DNA from: Rhodopirellula bahusiensis
GTDB lineage: Bacteria > Planctomycetota > Planctomycetia > Pirellulales > Pirellulaceae
DNA: 64,000 bases
Assembly (NCBI RefSeq): GCF_002727185.1
Contig: NZ_NIZW01000008.1
Coordinates: forward strand, 62,001-126,000
Reading direction: 5' to 3'
Part shown: positions 6,778 to 15,436 of the stretch, in pieces
Position numbering within the stretch: position 1 is the first letter of the stretch
How the letters are laid out: the number at the start of each line of letters is the position of its first letter
Notes under the pieces: model-generated
Told to the model about the DNA's origin: nothing
Seen by the model: only the letters and a program-made list of their open reading frames with translations
The model's database searches: none
Program-made: the position numbers and the translations under genes

Positions 6778-9495
6778 ATGCCGCGAAGTGTTTACCGCCA
6801 ATCGGCCGGAAATCCGATTCAAACATCGATGTTGCCAGCCGAACCACTGGAGCTGGAATTCGCTTACCGTCGAGGCGTCGATAACACGGACGATGCTTAC
6901 ACTTGGCGAGTCATGAAGGAATTGACGATCGCCAGTTTTGTGGGCTTGGTCGCTTGCTGGCTACAGTTGTTCGTCTTTGACGTGGGACTGTTGCTAATGC
7001 TCGGTGTCGCGATTGCTCTGTACTTGTTTCTGCGTGCCGCCAGTTCTCACTTCCATGCAATTCGAGATCTTGGCCTCGGGATGGTCTTGGCAGCGTGGAT
7101 TTACCATCCGTTCATGCCGCCGATCGCAATCGAGCTGTTTGTCGCCTTGATTGCTAGCGCGTTCGTCGCCAGGGAAATTTCGCGGCACTATGCATTTGTC
7201 TCGACCGTAGCTCCGATGCCTTTGGCACGAGCGTGGGACATTCGCGATTCGGTCTGTTGGACGACGCTGGCAAGTAGCCTGCTGCTTGTTCCCATCGCGC
7301 TTGCTGCTCTGATCCCTCATGCGATGCCAGTTTTGTTAGCGGCGAGCGTATTTGGCTGGATTGTCATGACGTACCTTTTCGTTGCGAACCCACACGCATA
7401 CTTCACAGGCTTTTGCGGGGCTGTAAAGACTTGGTGCAGCTACAACCGAGACGAACACCAGCTCGCCGGCATTTTGAGTAGCCCGTCTGGCAACTGTCGC
7501 CGACGGCTAACATTGCTCGTCGTTGCTTTGCTGTTGAACGTCTTCGCATTCTTTCGCGTTACGGTGTTGTCGCAGGCGGCGGAGGGAGCCGCACAAGTTG
7601 GTCGCCTCGCTGGCTCGGTGGGTCCATTGGAATTCATTGTCAACCTTGCTGCGGTCTCATTGTTGTTTGCAGCTTTGGCGATAATCCCCGTCTTGATGCT
7701 GATGCTGTCCGTCGCAATTGTCGGCACACCAGTATTCGCACGGCTCTCGATTCCCAAACCAAGTTTCGTGCCAGCGCATGAATGGAAAGAGATCACTGAC
7801 CGAATCCGACGCTCCAACAATTTGGTTGAGCGAAACAGTCTCTATCTTGGCCGCGTATCGTTCGATCAGTCGCCAATGCTTGTCCCGCACGATGTCTTCC
7901 GCGAACACGCACATTTCTTGGGTGACAGTGGCTCGGGAAAGACGGCGCGTGGATTGGCTCCGTTCATCGAGCAAGTGCTTGGCAGCGGAAACGCCAGCGT
8001 CATGGTGCTCGACCTCAAAGGAGATTCGCCGGAATTGCTGCAAACACTACGCAAGGGCGCGGAAACGGCAAAAGAACTCACTGGAAATGAGGTTCCTGTC
8101 CGGTACTTCACGCTACGAGAAGAACTTGCAACTTACGGCTTCAATCCATTCAAGCTGGCTTGCTGGGACAAGCTAAACGACCTTCAGAAAACCGACATTC
8201 TGTGCGGTGCACTGGGTTTGAACTACGGGACTGACTACGGCGAAGGCTACTTCAGTTCGGCCAATGCATCCGTTCTGTACGCCACAGTATCGCACTTCCC
8301 CGACATCAATAACTTCGAGCAACTGCGGGACAGGATCGCTTTCGTTATCTCACGACCAAAATCCCATGGCTTGGACGACAAGTCCCGCGACGCCGGGAAC
8401 CACGTTCGCATGTCTGTCACCCGGCTGGCTGCAATCGCTTCGCTAAACATCTCGGACGAATGCACACCCAACGCCGAAGTACTTCGGCACAACATTGACC
8501 CAACCCGACTATTTGCAAGCGCTGAAGCCCACTACTTCAGCCTGTCAACAACTCTTGGCCCAGGTTCATCTCCTGAGATCGCCAGACTAGCAACCTACAT
8601 GCTCCTTACCGCTGCAACCATGACCGACAGAAATGTTCCGGTCTATCTCGTTATCGACGAGTTTCAGAGAATGGCATCTCGAAACTTGGACTACCTGCTT
8701 CAGCTCGCTCGAAGCATGGGCGTTGCAGTGATTCTTGCGAACCAGTCCATGCAAGACCTCAAACGATATGACCTCATTTCAACGCTAGAGACCAACTGTC
8801 GGTACCGCCAATGGTTTGCGATCTCAGGTTGGGATGACCAAGACCGCCTTTCGCACGCAAGCGGCGAGACGATTGACACGCTCGATTCAGTATCCGTTAC
8901 TCATTCAACAAGTGATCGCGGCGCAAGCACCAGTACCAACCATTCGAGTCGTGAAGTGGTCAGTCCAAGACTAACCAAGAATGACGTCAAGTTGGTGAGC
9001 GACGATGATCGCAAGAGCATCGTCCTGATCAATCGCGGTTCGGGTTACGCCCAGTACGGCGGAATGCCTGTTGTAATCGAGAGCGATTTCCATATCTCGC
9101 AAGCTGAATACAGCAATCGCAAATCCGCTCCGTGGCCATCTGACGACAAGGGGACTTTTGTACCGTCAACCTGGAATCGCCCGACTCCCACAATCCCTCA
9201 CCGTGGACGGAGAGCAAATATGACGCCAACGGTTACTCAGGAGACCATCTCAATCGAGCCTACAAAGACAGCAACTGCAGGAGTTCCTGTCGCTGAAACT
9301 CCCGCCACCAAGAGTCCTCAAGCGGCCAAGCCACGACGCAAGAAATCGAGAGCAACAAAGCGACGAAAAAAGCAGCAGCAGCCGCAGGTGAGCGTGGAAC
9401 CAACGACGCAGACAGAAAATCTGTTCGACCGATATCTCCAGGAGAACCCCATTGAAATTGAGTCGGACACGTCTTCCGTAGGAGCATCACGATGA
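6778..9495 (+). CDS. VirD4/TraG-type conjugative coupling ATPase
   Basis: A 905-residue type IV coupling protein that would bring a DNA-relaxase complex to the transfer channel in the inner membrane. Several hydrophobic helices fill residues 45-190 and again 240-320. The ATPase has Walker A GDSGSGKT at 382-389, LDLKGD shortly after, and Walker B VYLVIDEF at 622-629, followed by the LLQLARSMGVAVILANQS helix typical of TraG/TraD. The C-terminal 120 residues are disordered and very basic (RRKKSRATKRRKK), then acidic, and may bind DNA or the relaxase. The stop overlaps the next start (ATGA at 9492). No relaxase or VirB4 is in the window, so the element may be mobilisable, or the rest may lie outside. 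Confidence 0.88.
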   Translation: MPRSVYRQSAGNPIQTSMLPAEPLELEFAYRRGVDNTDDAYTWRVMKELTIASFVGLVACWLQLFVFDVGLLLMLGVAIALYLFLRAASSHFHAIRDLGLGMVLAAWIYHPFMPPIAIELFVALIASAFVAREISRHYAFVSTVAPMPLARAWDIRDSVCWTTLASSLLLVPIALAALIPHAMPVLLAASVFGWIVMTYLFVANPHAYFTGFCGAVKTWCSYNRDEHQLAGILSSPSGNCRRRLTLLVVALLLNVFAFFRVTVLSQAAEGAAQVGRLAGSVGPLEFIVNLAAVSLLFAALAIIPVLMLMLSVAIVGTPVFARLSIPKPSFVPAHEWKEITDRIRRSNNLVERNSLYLGRVSFDQSPMLVPHDVFREHAHFLGDSGSGKTARGLAPFIEQVLGSGNASVMVLDLKGDSPELLQTLRKGAETAKELTGNEVPVRYFTLREELATYGFNPFKLACWDKLNDLQKTDILCGALGLNYGTDYGEGYFSSANASVLYATVSHFPDINNFEQLRDRIAFVISRPKSHGLDDKSRDAGNHVRMSVTRLAAIASLNISDECTPNAEVLRHNIDPTRLFASAEAHYFSLSTTLGPGSSPEIARLATYMLLTAATMTDRNVPVYLVIDEFQRMASRNLDYLLQLARSMGVAVILANQSMQDLKRYDLISTLETNCRYRQWFAISGWDDQDRLSHASGETIDTLDSVSVTHSTSDRGASTSTNHSSREVVSPRLTKNDVKLVSDDDRKSIVLINRGSGYAQYGGMPVVIESDFHISQAEYSNRKSAPWPSDDKGTFVPSTWNRPTPTIPHRGRRANMTPTVTQETISIEPTKTATAGVPVAETPATKSPQAAKPRRKKSRATKRRKKQQQPQVSVEPTTQTENLFDRYLQENPIEIESDTSSVGASR

Positions 9496-10130
9496 TTTAT
9501 CAACGATGGTCGCCCGGTGTTCACGATCTCATTGAGTCTTTGACATGTCGCATTCGCGTCTTGTCGCTCAATCAAATCCAACAAGGATGGCGACAGCAGC
9601 TTGGACCTGCCAAAGCAGTGTTGGAAACGATCGAGCTACTTGTCAAAGCTGGCCTGTTGCAAGGCGACGTATGGAAGGTCCAAGCGTCTCCGGTCAACGG
9701 AAGGCCAGTCTGTCACTGGTCGCAAGGCGATGAAACGCCCGACCTGGTTCCTGTCCATCAACTCATTCAGGAACGGTGGCACCATCCCCGGATGCCGACC
9801 CCGGTGGTTGCAGCCACCCATCGAGCTGCTCGCCTGTTTGGTTCTTCGACGGGAGGGTTGCCACCAGCCAACCACCGCAATCACGACCTGTTGCTTTCAG
9901 AAGTCTATCTCCGATACCGCGACGTGCTCTCCAGCACCGGTGTCCTTTGGGTCGGAGAAGATGCGATGACCTTGGCCGAACGCGGAATCAAGAATCCCGA
10001 CGCGTTTCTTGTAGGAAACGAAGGCGAAATCGTTCGAGTGATCGAATCGGCTGGCAAGTACTCGATCTCACAACTCGAATCGTTTCACAAGCACTGCGAA
10101 TCCGAGCAACTCGCTTACGAACTCTGGTAG
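9492..10130 (+). CDS. Winged-helix, replication-relaxation-like protein, copy A2
   Basis: The 212-residue paralogue of the 5440-6075 product. It has an N-terminal winged helix (VHDLIESLTCRIRVLSLNQI...ETIELLVKAGLLQGD) and the same C-terminal pattern: NPDAFLVGNEGE (about 173-184), then VIESAGKY (187-194), ending YELW. It starts inside the stop of the coupling-protein gene and ends 12 bp before copy B2. It is diverged enough from A1 that the duplication is old. Confidence 0.65.
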   Translation: MIYQRWSPGVHDLIESLTCRIRVLSLNQIQQGWRQQLGPAKAVLETIELLVKAGLLQGDVWKVQASPVNGRPVCHWSQGDETPDLVPVHQLIQERWHHPRMPTPVVAATHRAARLFGSSTGGLPPANHRNHDLLLSEVYLRYRDVLSSTGVLWVGEDAMTLAERGIKNPDAFLVGNEGEIVRVIESAGKYSISQLESFHKHCESEQLAYELW

Positions 10131-10142
10131 GGGAAAATCAAC

Positions 10143-10775
10143 ATGCACCAAACGAAAATGGAATCACTGCTCTTAGAGCATATCGCCCGCCACACGATTG
10201 CGATTGATCGGTACCTGCCGGCGGATAACCGTGAACGCGCTTTGCTGGTATTGGAGCGTCTTCATCGAATGGGCCAAATCAGCCAATGGACACATCAAAG
10301 CGGACTTCGTTACTGGACTCGTTCCGCATCGAAACCGTTATCAGACTCTTCGTTGGTGCGTTCGCTTGGTTTCCTCTTGTTCTGCCAACAACCGACACGG
10401 CGCCGGCTTACCAGCAGCGATATTGATGAATTCTTTCCTTCTCTGTTCAGGCACGGACTACCAGGCGGACATTACATCGACTGTGAAACAGACTCACCCT
10501 GTTTGGGGCGTGCATGTGTTGATACAGGAGCATCAAAGGTCAAACGAATCACCGTACGAGCTGGCGAAATGATCCGCAAGTATCGACAAAGTGAAGCCTT
10601 CAATGTGTTGCTAAAAGACAATCGCTTTCAAATCACATGGATCGTTCCAACAACGGCCAAGCAACACCGACTAACCGAAGCATTGGCTCCGCTCGTCTTG
10701 ACGGGCGTCAACTGCCGCGTTTGCGCCATCCCTGAACTACTCAACGTCCTCGCTCCAATCCCCCAGCGGGTTTGA
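10143..10775 (+). CDS. Winged-helix partner protein, copy B2
   Basis: The 210-residue paralogue of the 6080-6760 product, preceded by the ribosome site aggggaaa. The N-terminal half is a winged helix (MESLLLEHIARHTIAIDRYL...LERLHRMGQISQWT). The second half starts RRLTSSDIDEFFPSLF and ends with a strand FQITWIVPTTAKQHRL, matching B1. Function unknown beyond its link to mobilisation. It closes the five-gene run with A1, B1, coupling protein and A2. Confidence 0.6.
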   Translation: MHQTKMESLLLEHIARHTIAIDRYLPADNRERALLVLERLHRMGQISQWTHQSGLRYWTRSASKPLSDSSLVRSLGFLLFCQQPTRRRLTSSDIDEFFPSLFRHGLPGGHYIDCETDSPCLGRACVDTGASKVKRITVRAGEMIRKYRQSEAFNVLLKDNRFQITWIVPTTAKQHRLTEALAPLVLTGVNCRVCAIPELLNVLAPIPQRV

Positions 10776-10908
10776 AAATGACTCTCGACCCGAGAGCAGA
10801 AAAAACAATGGGTAGGTGATCGTCTCCAATTGCTTGGCAAGCCCGGTAAGGGATTGTCAATCAAACGCCGTCTGGAATGAGCCAGCGACGTGAACAGGAG
10901 GTTACGTC

Positions 10909-11364
10909 ATGAAAAAGATGACAGATCGCCTTGAAGGAAAGATGACCTCGGTTCGTTGGGTAGCTGAGATCATTTTTGTTCGGAGTGCAGATACGGTTCT
11001 GGATGTTCTTAGTGACATCTGGAAGGGACTGCGCTCAGTGATTCGACGAATAAAAAAGCTGTCTCGTTCGCACTCCTCGCAGACTGAGTGGTTACTCAGA
11101 AAAAGAGGGATGACGTCCGAGCTGCGTTGGATATTCGCGGTATTGCTTGTATGGCCAATGATGCTCATCCGCCTTGCCTTATTTGGCTTGGTGGCCGGGT
11201 TGTGGCTCATGCATGCACCACAAGTAGCAATGCAAACGTGGGAAGCCATCGCGAAAGTCGAATCATCACCCAATAAAAAAAGAACGCCGTCGGAGAATCG
11301 ACCTCAGAAGAGGCTCCGAGACTTCAACGACGTTCGGGCTCGCGTAAGCGAGTTAACGCAGTAA
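10909..11364 (+). CDS. Small basic protein with one membrane segment
   Basis: A 151-residue protein with a strong ribosome site (aggagg, 10896-10901) before ATG 10909. The first 65 residues are amphipathic and basic. A hydrophobic stretch follows at about 74-105 (ELRWIFAVLLVWPMMLIRLALFGLVAGLWLM, one long or two short helices), then a basic tail. No family is recognised. It may anchor part of the transfer apparatus, but only its position suggests that. Confidence 0.6.
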   Translation: MKKMTDRLEGKMTSVRWVAEIIFVRSADTVLDVLSDIWKGLRSVIRRIKKLSRSHSSQTEWLLRKRGMTSELRWIFAVLLVWPMMLIRLALFGLVAGLWLMHAPQVAMQTWEAIAKVESSPNKKRTPSENRPQKRLRDFNDVRARVSELTQ

Positions 11365-11467
11365 CCGGAGCAATGAGGTTCCGGTCTTAACCATACCGCC
11401 GGTGGATTCAGGAGGGCCTGTTCCATCGGCTTTCACTAACAGCGTGCATAGCACGCAAGGAGTACGG

Positions 11468-11722
11468 ATGTCAAAAGCACCGATAAAGCGATTCGCAGTA
11501 GGGAATGGAATCAAGGCTTCGATTTGGGAGAACCAGTCGAAGAACAATGGTTCGTGGCTTAGCGTCACGATTACCCGAACCTACCGCGAGGGCGAAGAAT
11601 TTAAAGACACCACGTCGTTTCGACGTGATGACTTGCTGTTCGTCGCCAAAGCGTCCGAATTGGCGTTTACGTGGTGTCTCAAGAAGGCGCAAGCCAGCAA
11701 AGAGGCAAAGAGCCGCGAGTAA
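11468..11722 (+). CDS. Small conserved planctomycete protein of mobile regions
   Basis: 84 residues from ATG 11468, with aaggag upstream (11457-11462). The body reads KRFAVGNGIKASIWENQ, WLSVTITRTYREG and FRRDDLLFVAKASELA, a beta-rich protein that I recall as a common short hypothetical in planctomycete mobile DNA. Its F.RDDL pattern resembles FGRDDIPS-like text in the 12915-13166 product (RLGRDDIP), so the two may share a fold. Function unknown. Confidence 0.65.
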   Translation: MSKAPIKRFAVGNGIKASIWENQSKNNGSWLSVTITRTYREGEEFKDTTSFRRDDLLFVAKASELAFTWCLKKAQASKEAKSRE

Positions 11723-11761
11723 AGGATGACAAACCGTCGGTGGGTGTAGCCCACCGGCTTC

Positions 11762-12061
11762 ATGGATGTGAACGCAATGAATTCGATTGACGAAATAGGA
11801 CTCCTTCCAATGGGAAGAATTTTAGTGACAGAGGCTGCAAATTCACGAATTCCGCCAGAGGAAATGCTGATGGCGATTCTGAAACATGGTCGCGGAGAAT
11901 GGGGTGACATCTCTGACGAAGATCGGGCGGCGAATTCCGTCGCGCTCAATCGCAGTCTCCGAGTGGTCTCGCAGTGTCGAGCATCAAACGGGACTCGGTT
12001 TTGGATCATCACAGAACATGATCGCTCCCACACAACGATTCTTCTGCCGAACGAGTACTGA
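11762..12061 (+). CDS. Plasmid-related small protein of unknown function
   Basis: 99 residues; an internal ATG at 11777 is an alternative start. Key text: LLPMGRILVTEAANSRI, GRGEWGDISDEDRAAN and the end TRFWIITEHDRSHTTILLPN. This matches my recollection of a small family often annotated as plasmid-related protein, with GDWGDV, a conserved IITE.DRS.TT.LLP tail and wide occurrence on conjugative elements. Biochemical role unknown. It supports the mobile nature of the region. Confidence 0.7.
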   Translation: MDVNAMNSIDEIGLLPMGRILVTEAANSRIPPEEMLMAILKHGRGEWGDISDEDRAANSVALNRSLRVVSQCRASNGTRFWIITEHDRSHTTILLPNEY

Positions 12062-12254
12062 ATCGCACTATCGGTTTTTGTCGCACAGGTGGCGACCGGG
12101 TTGTACCCAAGGTTTTGCCAGGCTGGACTTCCCAGCCTGGCACTTTACGAACTCGCTTTTGCGCGATGGGCAACCATCGCGGAGGGGCGAGTTTACAACG
12201 GGGAGTTCGTGCCCCTCTGTCACACGCGGACTTCCCTCCATGCATGGAGAAAAA

Positions 12255-12500
12255 ATGAAAGAGAAAATACGCAGATACCTGTTGGTACGGCTGTTGCCCG
12301 AGGATTTGCTCGACGCAATCAGCGGACTTTACGACCTTCAAACCACATGGCTTGATCGTCGCAAATACAAGCTACCCGTCCACTGCTATCAAGACGTTCA
12401 AGACGCAAACGAGATTCTGCGTGAATGGATTGATGAAGCAGAGCAGGCCGGTTGGCTATCGCCTGAAGAACGAATAGATCGCGAGTTTGGCGTGAACTAA
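12255..12500 (+). CDS. Small acidic protein, unknown
   Basis: 81 residues from ATG 12255 with ggag at 12246-12249. An in-frame ATG at 12240 would add five residues but lacks a site. The text KEKIRRYLLVRLLPEDLLDAI and ANEILREWIDEAEQAGWLSPEE is helical and charged. No family recognised. It lies within the run of short accessory genes between the mobilisation module and the methyltransferase. Confidence 0.55.
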   Translation: MKEKIRRYLLVRLLPEDLLDAISGLYDLQTTWLDRRKYKLPVHCYQDVQDANEILREWIDEAEQAGWLSPEERIDREFGVN

Positions 12501-12585
12501 TTCGAGGTATTTGACAGAAACCAAACACGTGTGGAGAGGGTGACAGCTCTCCACACATTTTTCAAATAAGCAAATCCGGAAACCA

Positions 12586-12918
12586 ATGTCAAGCAAAACA
12601 CATACACCGTACGCGGTTATCGGCTCCGAGAGCCTGACCTCCTCTCTGTACAAATCTGGCGACGAGTTGATCGGTTTCCAGTATCGGTTCAACATCACGC
12701 GACTCGACGCGATTTCGGGACGCGTCAGTCAATGGTTTGCACCTGCCGACGTGATCGCCCTAGTGAAACTCACCCAGGTCATTGCTTCGGAGCTACAGCA
12801 CGACGGGTGCATGAATACTTGCCTCCGCGATGAATTGCGCGGTGTAGCGGTGCTTCTTGATGAGGCACTGGACAAACTCAAAACCGAACACGATTCCACA
12901 GGAGACAAGATTCGATGA
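12586..12918 (+). CDS. Small accessory protein, unknown
   Basis: 110 residues. The middle reads LIGFQYRFNITRLDAISGRVSQWFAPADVIALVKLTQVIA and the end is an amphipathic helix (LRDELRGVAVLLDEALDKLKTE). No known domain. The last four bases overlap the next start (ATGA at 12915), so it is co-expressed with the 83-residue protein and the methyltransferase. Confidence 0.6.
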   Translation: MSSKTHTPYAVIGSESLTSSLYKSGDELIGFQYRFNITRLDAISGRVSQWFAPADVIALVKLTQVIASELQHDGCMNTCLRDELRGVAVLLDEALDKLKTEHDSTGDKIR

Positions 12919-13166
12919 GAAGCAAACTGGTGCATGAACTACGCCATGGCCTGCTGGTCGTGCGTGTTCGCAAAACAAAGTCTGGCGACTCAACGCGTCA
13001 CAAATTGTCAATTCACAGACTCTACCGGAACGGTGACCTTTGGCACGAATCGAGTCGGCTGGGACGAGACGATATTCCATCCGTTCGCTTTTTACTCGAT
13101 GAGGCCCACACATGGATCCTGTCGCAAGAAGCGTGCGAAGAAAGCTGTGAGGGAATACGCGAATGA
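12915..13166 (+). CDS. Small conserved protein of mobile regions
   Basis: 83 residues. The sequence ELRHGLLVVRVRKTKSGDS, then SIHRLYRNGDLWHESSRLGR and FLLDEAHTWIL, follows a pattern I recall from short hypothetical proteins in planctomycete mobile DNA (beta hairpins followed by a helix with DEAHTWI). It starts within the previous stop and ends four bases into the methyltransferase gene, making a tightly coupled three-gene set. Confidence 0.65.
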   Translation: MRSKLVHELRHGLLVVRVRKTKSGDSTRHKLSIHRLYRNGDLWHESSRLGRDDIPSVRFLLDEAHTWILSQEACEESCEGIRE

Positions 13167-13726
13167 TGGATCAACGACCAAGCATCGTGGAGAGCCTTCA
13201 ACCGTTGGTGGAAACGAATACTCGATTCAGCACAGTCTATGCGGACCCGCCTTGGTCATACCGGAACAAGGCAGCCAGAGGCGCAGCCGAGAACCATTAC
13301 CGGACGCTTGAACTTGATGTGATCTGCGATGAACCGGTTTCAAAACTTGTGGAGCCAAACGCACATCTTCATCTTTGGACGACGAACGGATTCCTTCGCG
13401 AGGCGTTCACCGTAATCGATGCGTGGGGGTTTCAATTCAAGTCATGTCTTGTTTGGGTCAAGCCACAACTCGGAATGGGGAATTACTGGAGGGTTTCACA
13501 CGAGTACTTGCTGCTAGGGGTCCGAGGCAGCATGCCATTCGTCGACAAAACCTGTCGTAGTTGGTTGATTCATCCGAGAACGCGGCACAGCAGCAAACCG
13601 TTCGCGATCCGACAGCTGATCGAGCGGGTCAGCCCTGGGCCGTATCTCGAACTTTATGGTCGCGTGGAGCAACCACGCACCCAATGGACAGTGTACGGCA
13701 ATCAAGTGGAACGACGACTTTTCTAA
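13163..13726 (+). CDS. MT-A70 family N6-adenine methyltransferase
   Basis: A 187-residue S-adenosylmethionine-dependent methyltransferase that would modify adenine in DNA or RNA. The catalytic motif DPPW is at 27-30 in VYADPPWSYRNK. Further family marks are HYRTLELDVI, HLHLWTTNGFL, VWVKPQLGMGNYWRVSHEYLLLGVRG (motif after the target site), HSSKPFAIRQLIERVSPGPYLELYGR and a final WTVYGNQVE. It covers the whole compact MT-A70 fold and looks intact. No restriction enzyme is adjacent, so it is probably an orphan that protects or marks the element or serves against host restriction. Confidence 0.9.
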   Translation: MMDQRPSIVESLQPLVETNTRFSTVYADPPWSYRNKAARGAAENHYRTLELDVICDEPVSKLVEPNAHLHLWTTNGFLREAFTVIDAWGFQFKSCLVWVKPQLGMGNYWRVSHEYLLLGVRGSMPFVDKTCRSWLIHPRTRHSSKPFAIRQLIERVSPGPYLELYGRVEQPRTQWTVYGNQVERRLF

Positions 13727-13741
13727 TTCTGGTCAACTCAA

Positions 13742-14023
13742 ATGAAAATTGACGTTCAAAAAGAACAGCCGATCACACTTGCTGAGGTCCCAAAGTATGT
13801 ACCGAAGCGTGGCGGGAAGAAGGTTCACTACTCAACAGTCTACCGTTGGACGACCAAGGGTGCGCGAGGAAGAGTGCTGGCATCCGTTATGGTTGGAGGA
13901 ATTCGATACACAACTATTGAGGCAGTTCGTCGCTTCCTTGACGCCAAACCGGCAATGGCCAGCAAAGCGGATTCCTCGCTCGATGATGCAATCGAGGAAG
14001 CGCTTCGGGAAGCTGGACTGTGA
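13742..14023 (+). CDS. DUF1580 protein, excisionase-like HTH
   Basis: 93 residues with the DUF1580 pattern: ITLAEVPKYVPKRGGKK.HYSTVYRWTTKGARG, then VGGIRYTTIEAVRRFLDA. This is a MerR/Xis-like winged helix family known mainly from Rhodopirellula and relatives, usually next to tyrosine integrases. By position it is the recombination directionality factor of the convergent integrase, which ends 17 bp away on the other strand. DNA binding and the Xis role are inferred from family and context. Confidence 0.82.
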   Translation: MKIDVQKEQPITLAEVPKYVPKRGGKKVHYSTVYRWTTKGARGRVLASVMVGGIRYTTIEAVRRFLDAKPAMASKADSSLDDAIEEALREAGL

Positions 14024-14040
14024 CCGCTGCTTTCGCCAAA

Positions 14041-15294
14041 TCAGCCGACCGCTCGCGCGACCTTTTTGGCCAACTCCAGGTCTCGCTCAGCATAGATCTG
14101 CGTTACCTCGGCACTCTCGTGGCCGCAAACTACTTGAGCGGCTTCAATGCCAAATTCTCGACGAACTTGTGTTGCTGATGTATGCCGAAGTCGATTGGGT
14201 GCCGACTTCTCAATCTTCAGTTTGTCGCACGCACGATGAATTGCTCTCCGGTAACTATCCGTGAAGTATCGATCACGAGGGGTTCGCTTGGGTGTCTTGC
14301 GTCGATTCGTCCCCCGACGATTGCCGCAGGATAGCGGCGTCGTGCGAGCGGCTGCTGCTTTCGCCCGACGGCGTTCTTCGGATTCGGCCGGGGAGAAGCA
14401 GAACGAATTCGCTCTTCGTTCGAGATACGGCTCAAGCAACACCTGGGCTTTCGGTCCGATTGCGATCACGCGTTCTTTCTCGTGGTGCTCGGTTTTGTGC
14501 TCCGATGGCGTGTAAACCCAAACATCGCCGGAACGATCTACGTCACACGGACGAAGACTACAGACTTCCCCAGGACGTGTTCCCGTCAGTCTCTGAAGTC
14601 GGACCATATCCGCGACGATTCCAGGGAGGTTTGGAAGCGTCAATTCTACAATTGAATCATCGACACACTTAACGCCGGGTGATTCTCTCGCGGCGCAGCG
14701 ACCTTTCTTCAGTCCCGCGAGTGAATTCAGTGACAGCGGCACCCCAGGGTCAACCAGCTCTTTGCCCGCCGCCCACTTGAACATGCGAACCAAACGTCCG
14801 ACCTGTTTGTTGATGTGTTTCCGAGACCAATCAAGGTCGCTAATCATTTTTTCACGTAACGCATCGAGTGCGACGGGGCCAAAGTCATCCAGGAACTCAG
14901 TTGCGTGGTGTTTTCGCAGGATTCGGATCACGTCATCAATCAGCGTCGCTTCCCGCGTGATCTTGCCGTTTTTTTGGTAGTACTGCCGAGCGTGTCGCCG
15001 AAACACCAGCGCCAGTTCGTTGATCGTGATCGGAGATCCGGCGAACCGCTTTTTGCGAAGCGTTGCGGCGGTGATTCCAGACAGTTCTTTTTGGACGGAA
15101 TCTTTGCTTGGCTCTTCGACCTGAACGGCGTCGCGTTCAGATTGCCAACGAAGCAGAACTTTTTGGTACTCCGCGTGGCTTTTGGGAGAACCGTGTGGCC
15201 CGAGATAAATTCGTTCGCCGTGGAGCGAAACGGTGGCCTGCATGGTGCCTTTGTGGAGGCAATACTTTGGCGGCCGATGAAAAAGACGTGGCAT
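14041..15294 (-). CDS. Tyrosine site-specific recombinase (integrase)
   Basis: A 417-residue integrase. A SAM-like core-binding domain lies at about 85-185 (INELALVFRRHARQYYQKNG...). The catalytic domain has Arg240 in TGTRPGE, Lys267, Arg370 in NRLRHTSAT (Asn replaces the first His of the usual HxLR, as in many planctomycete enzymes), His392 in GHESAEVTQIYAE and the nucleophile Tyr401. It is full length. The gene starts about 140 bp from a tRNA 3' fragment at 15437-15478 that is its likely target, and it ends convergent with the DUF1580 gene. It should integrate and excise the region to its left. Confidence 0.92.
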   Translation of the reverse strand: MPRLFHRPPKYCLHKGTMQATVSLHGERIYLGPHGSPKSHAEYQKVLLRWQSERDAVQVEEPSKDSVQKELSGITAATLRKKRFAGSPITINELALVFRRHARQYYQKNGKITREATLIDDVIRILRKHHATEFLDDFGPVALDALREKMISDLDWSRKHINKQVGRLVRMFKWAAGKELVDPGVPLSLNSLAGLKKGRCAARESPGVKCVDDSIVELTLPNLPGIVADMVRLQRLTGTRPGEVCSLRPCDVDRSGDVWVYTPSEHKTEHHEKERVIAIGPKAQVLLEPYLERRANSFCFSPAESEERRRAKAAAARTTPLSCGNRRGTNRRKTPKRTPRDRYFTDSYRRAIHRACDKLKIEKSAPNRLRHTSATQVRREFGIEAAQVVCGHESAEVTQIYAERDLELAKKVARAVG

Positions 15295-15320
15295 GTGCTT
15301 GACCCAATGTCAGAAGACAA

Positions 15321-15360
15321 AAGGGTAAGTGCTAGGGAATTACCCCCTAGCACTACCCTT
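15321..15360. repeat. Long hairpin upstream of integrase
   Basis: A 17-base arm (aagggtaagtgctaggg, 15321-15337) and a 16-base arm (ccctagcactaccctt, 15345-15360) are complementary except for one bulged base, around a 7-base loop. It lies 27 bp before the integrase start. It may be a terminator for transcription entering from outside, or a recombinase arm site. It has no long T run on either side. Confidence 0.7.
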
Positions 15361-15382
15361 TAGCAACTGGCTCTGAGCCGCA

Positions 15383-15399
15383 CTGCCGACGATCGGCAG
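15383..15399. repeat. Short perfect hairpin near att site
   Basis: Seven-base arms ctgccga and tcggcag around a 3-base loop. It lies between the longer hairpin and the tRNA fragment, so it could be an Int or Xis binding site. Function is inferred from position only. Confidence 0.5.
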
Positions 15400-15436
15400 G
15401 TAACCTAAACGAAGGTTTCAGCAAGAGTTACAAAAG

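Noticed and set aside
10776..10908. Short protein-like text (STREQKKQWVGDRLQLL) in the gap after copy B2
   Set aside because: No start codon or ribosome site in the frame and only about 33 codons; could be a remnant but cannot be supported.
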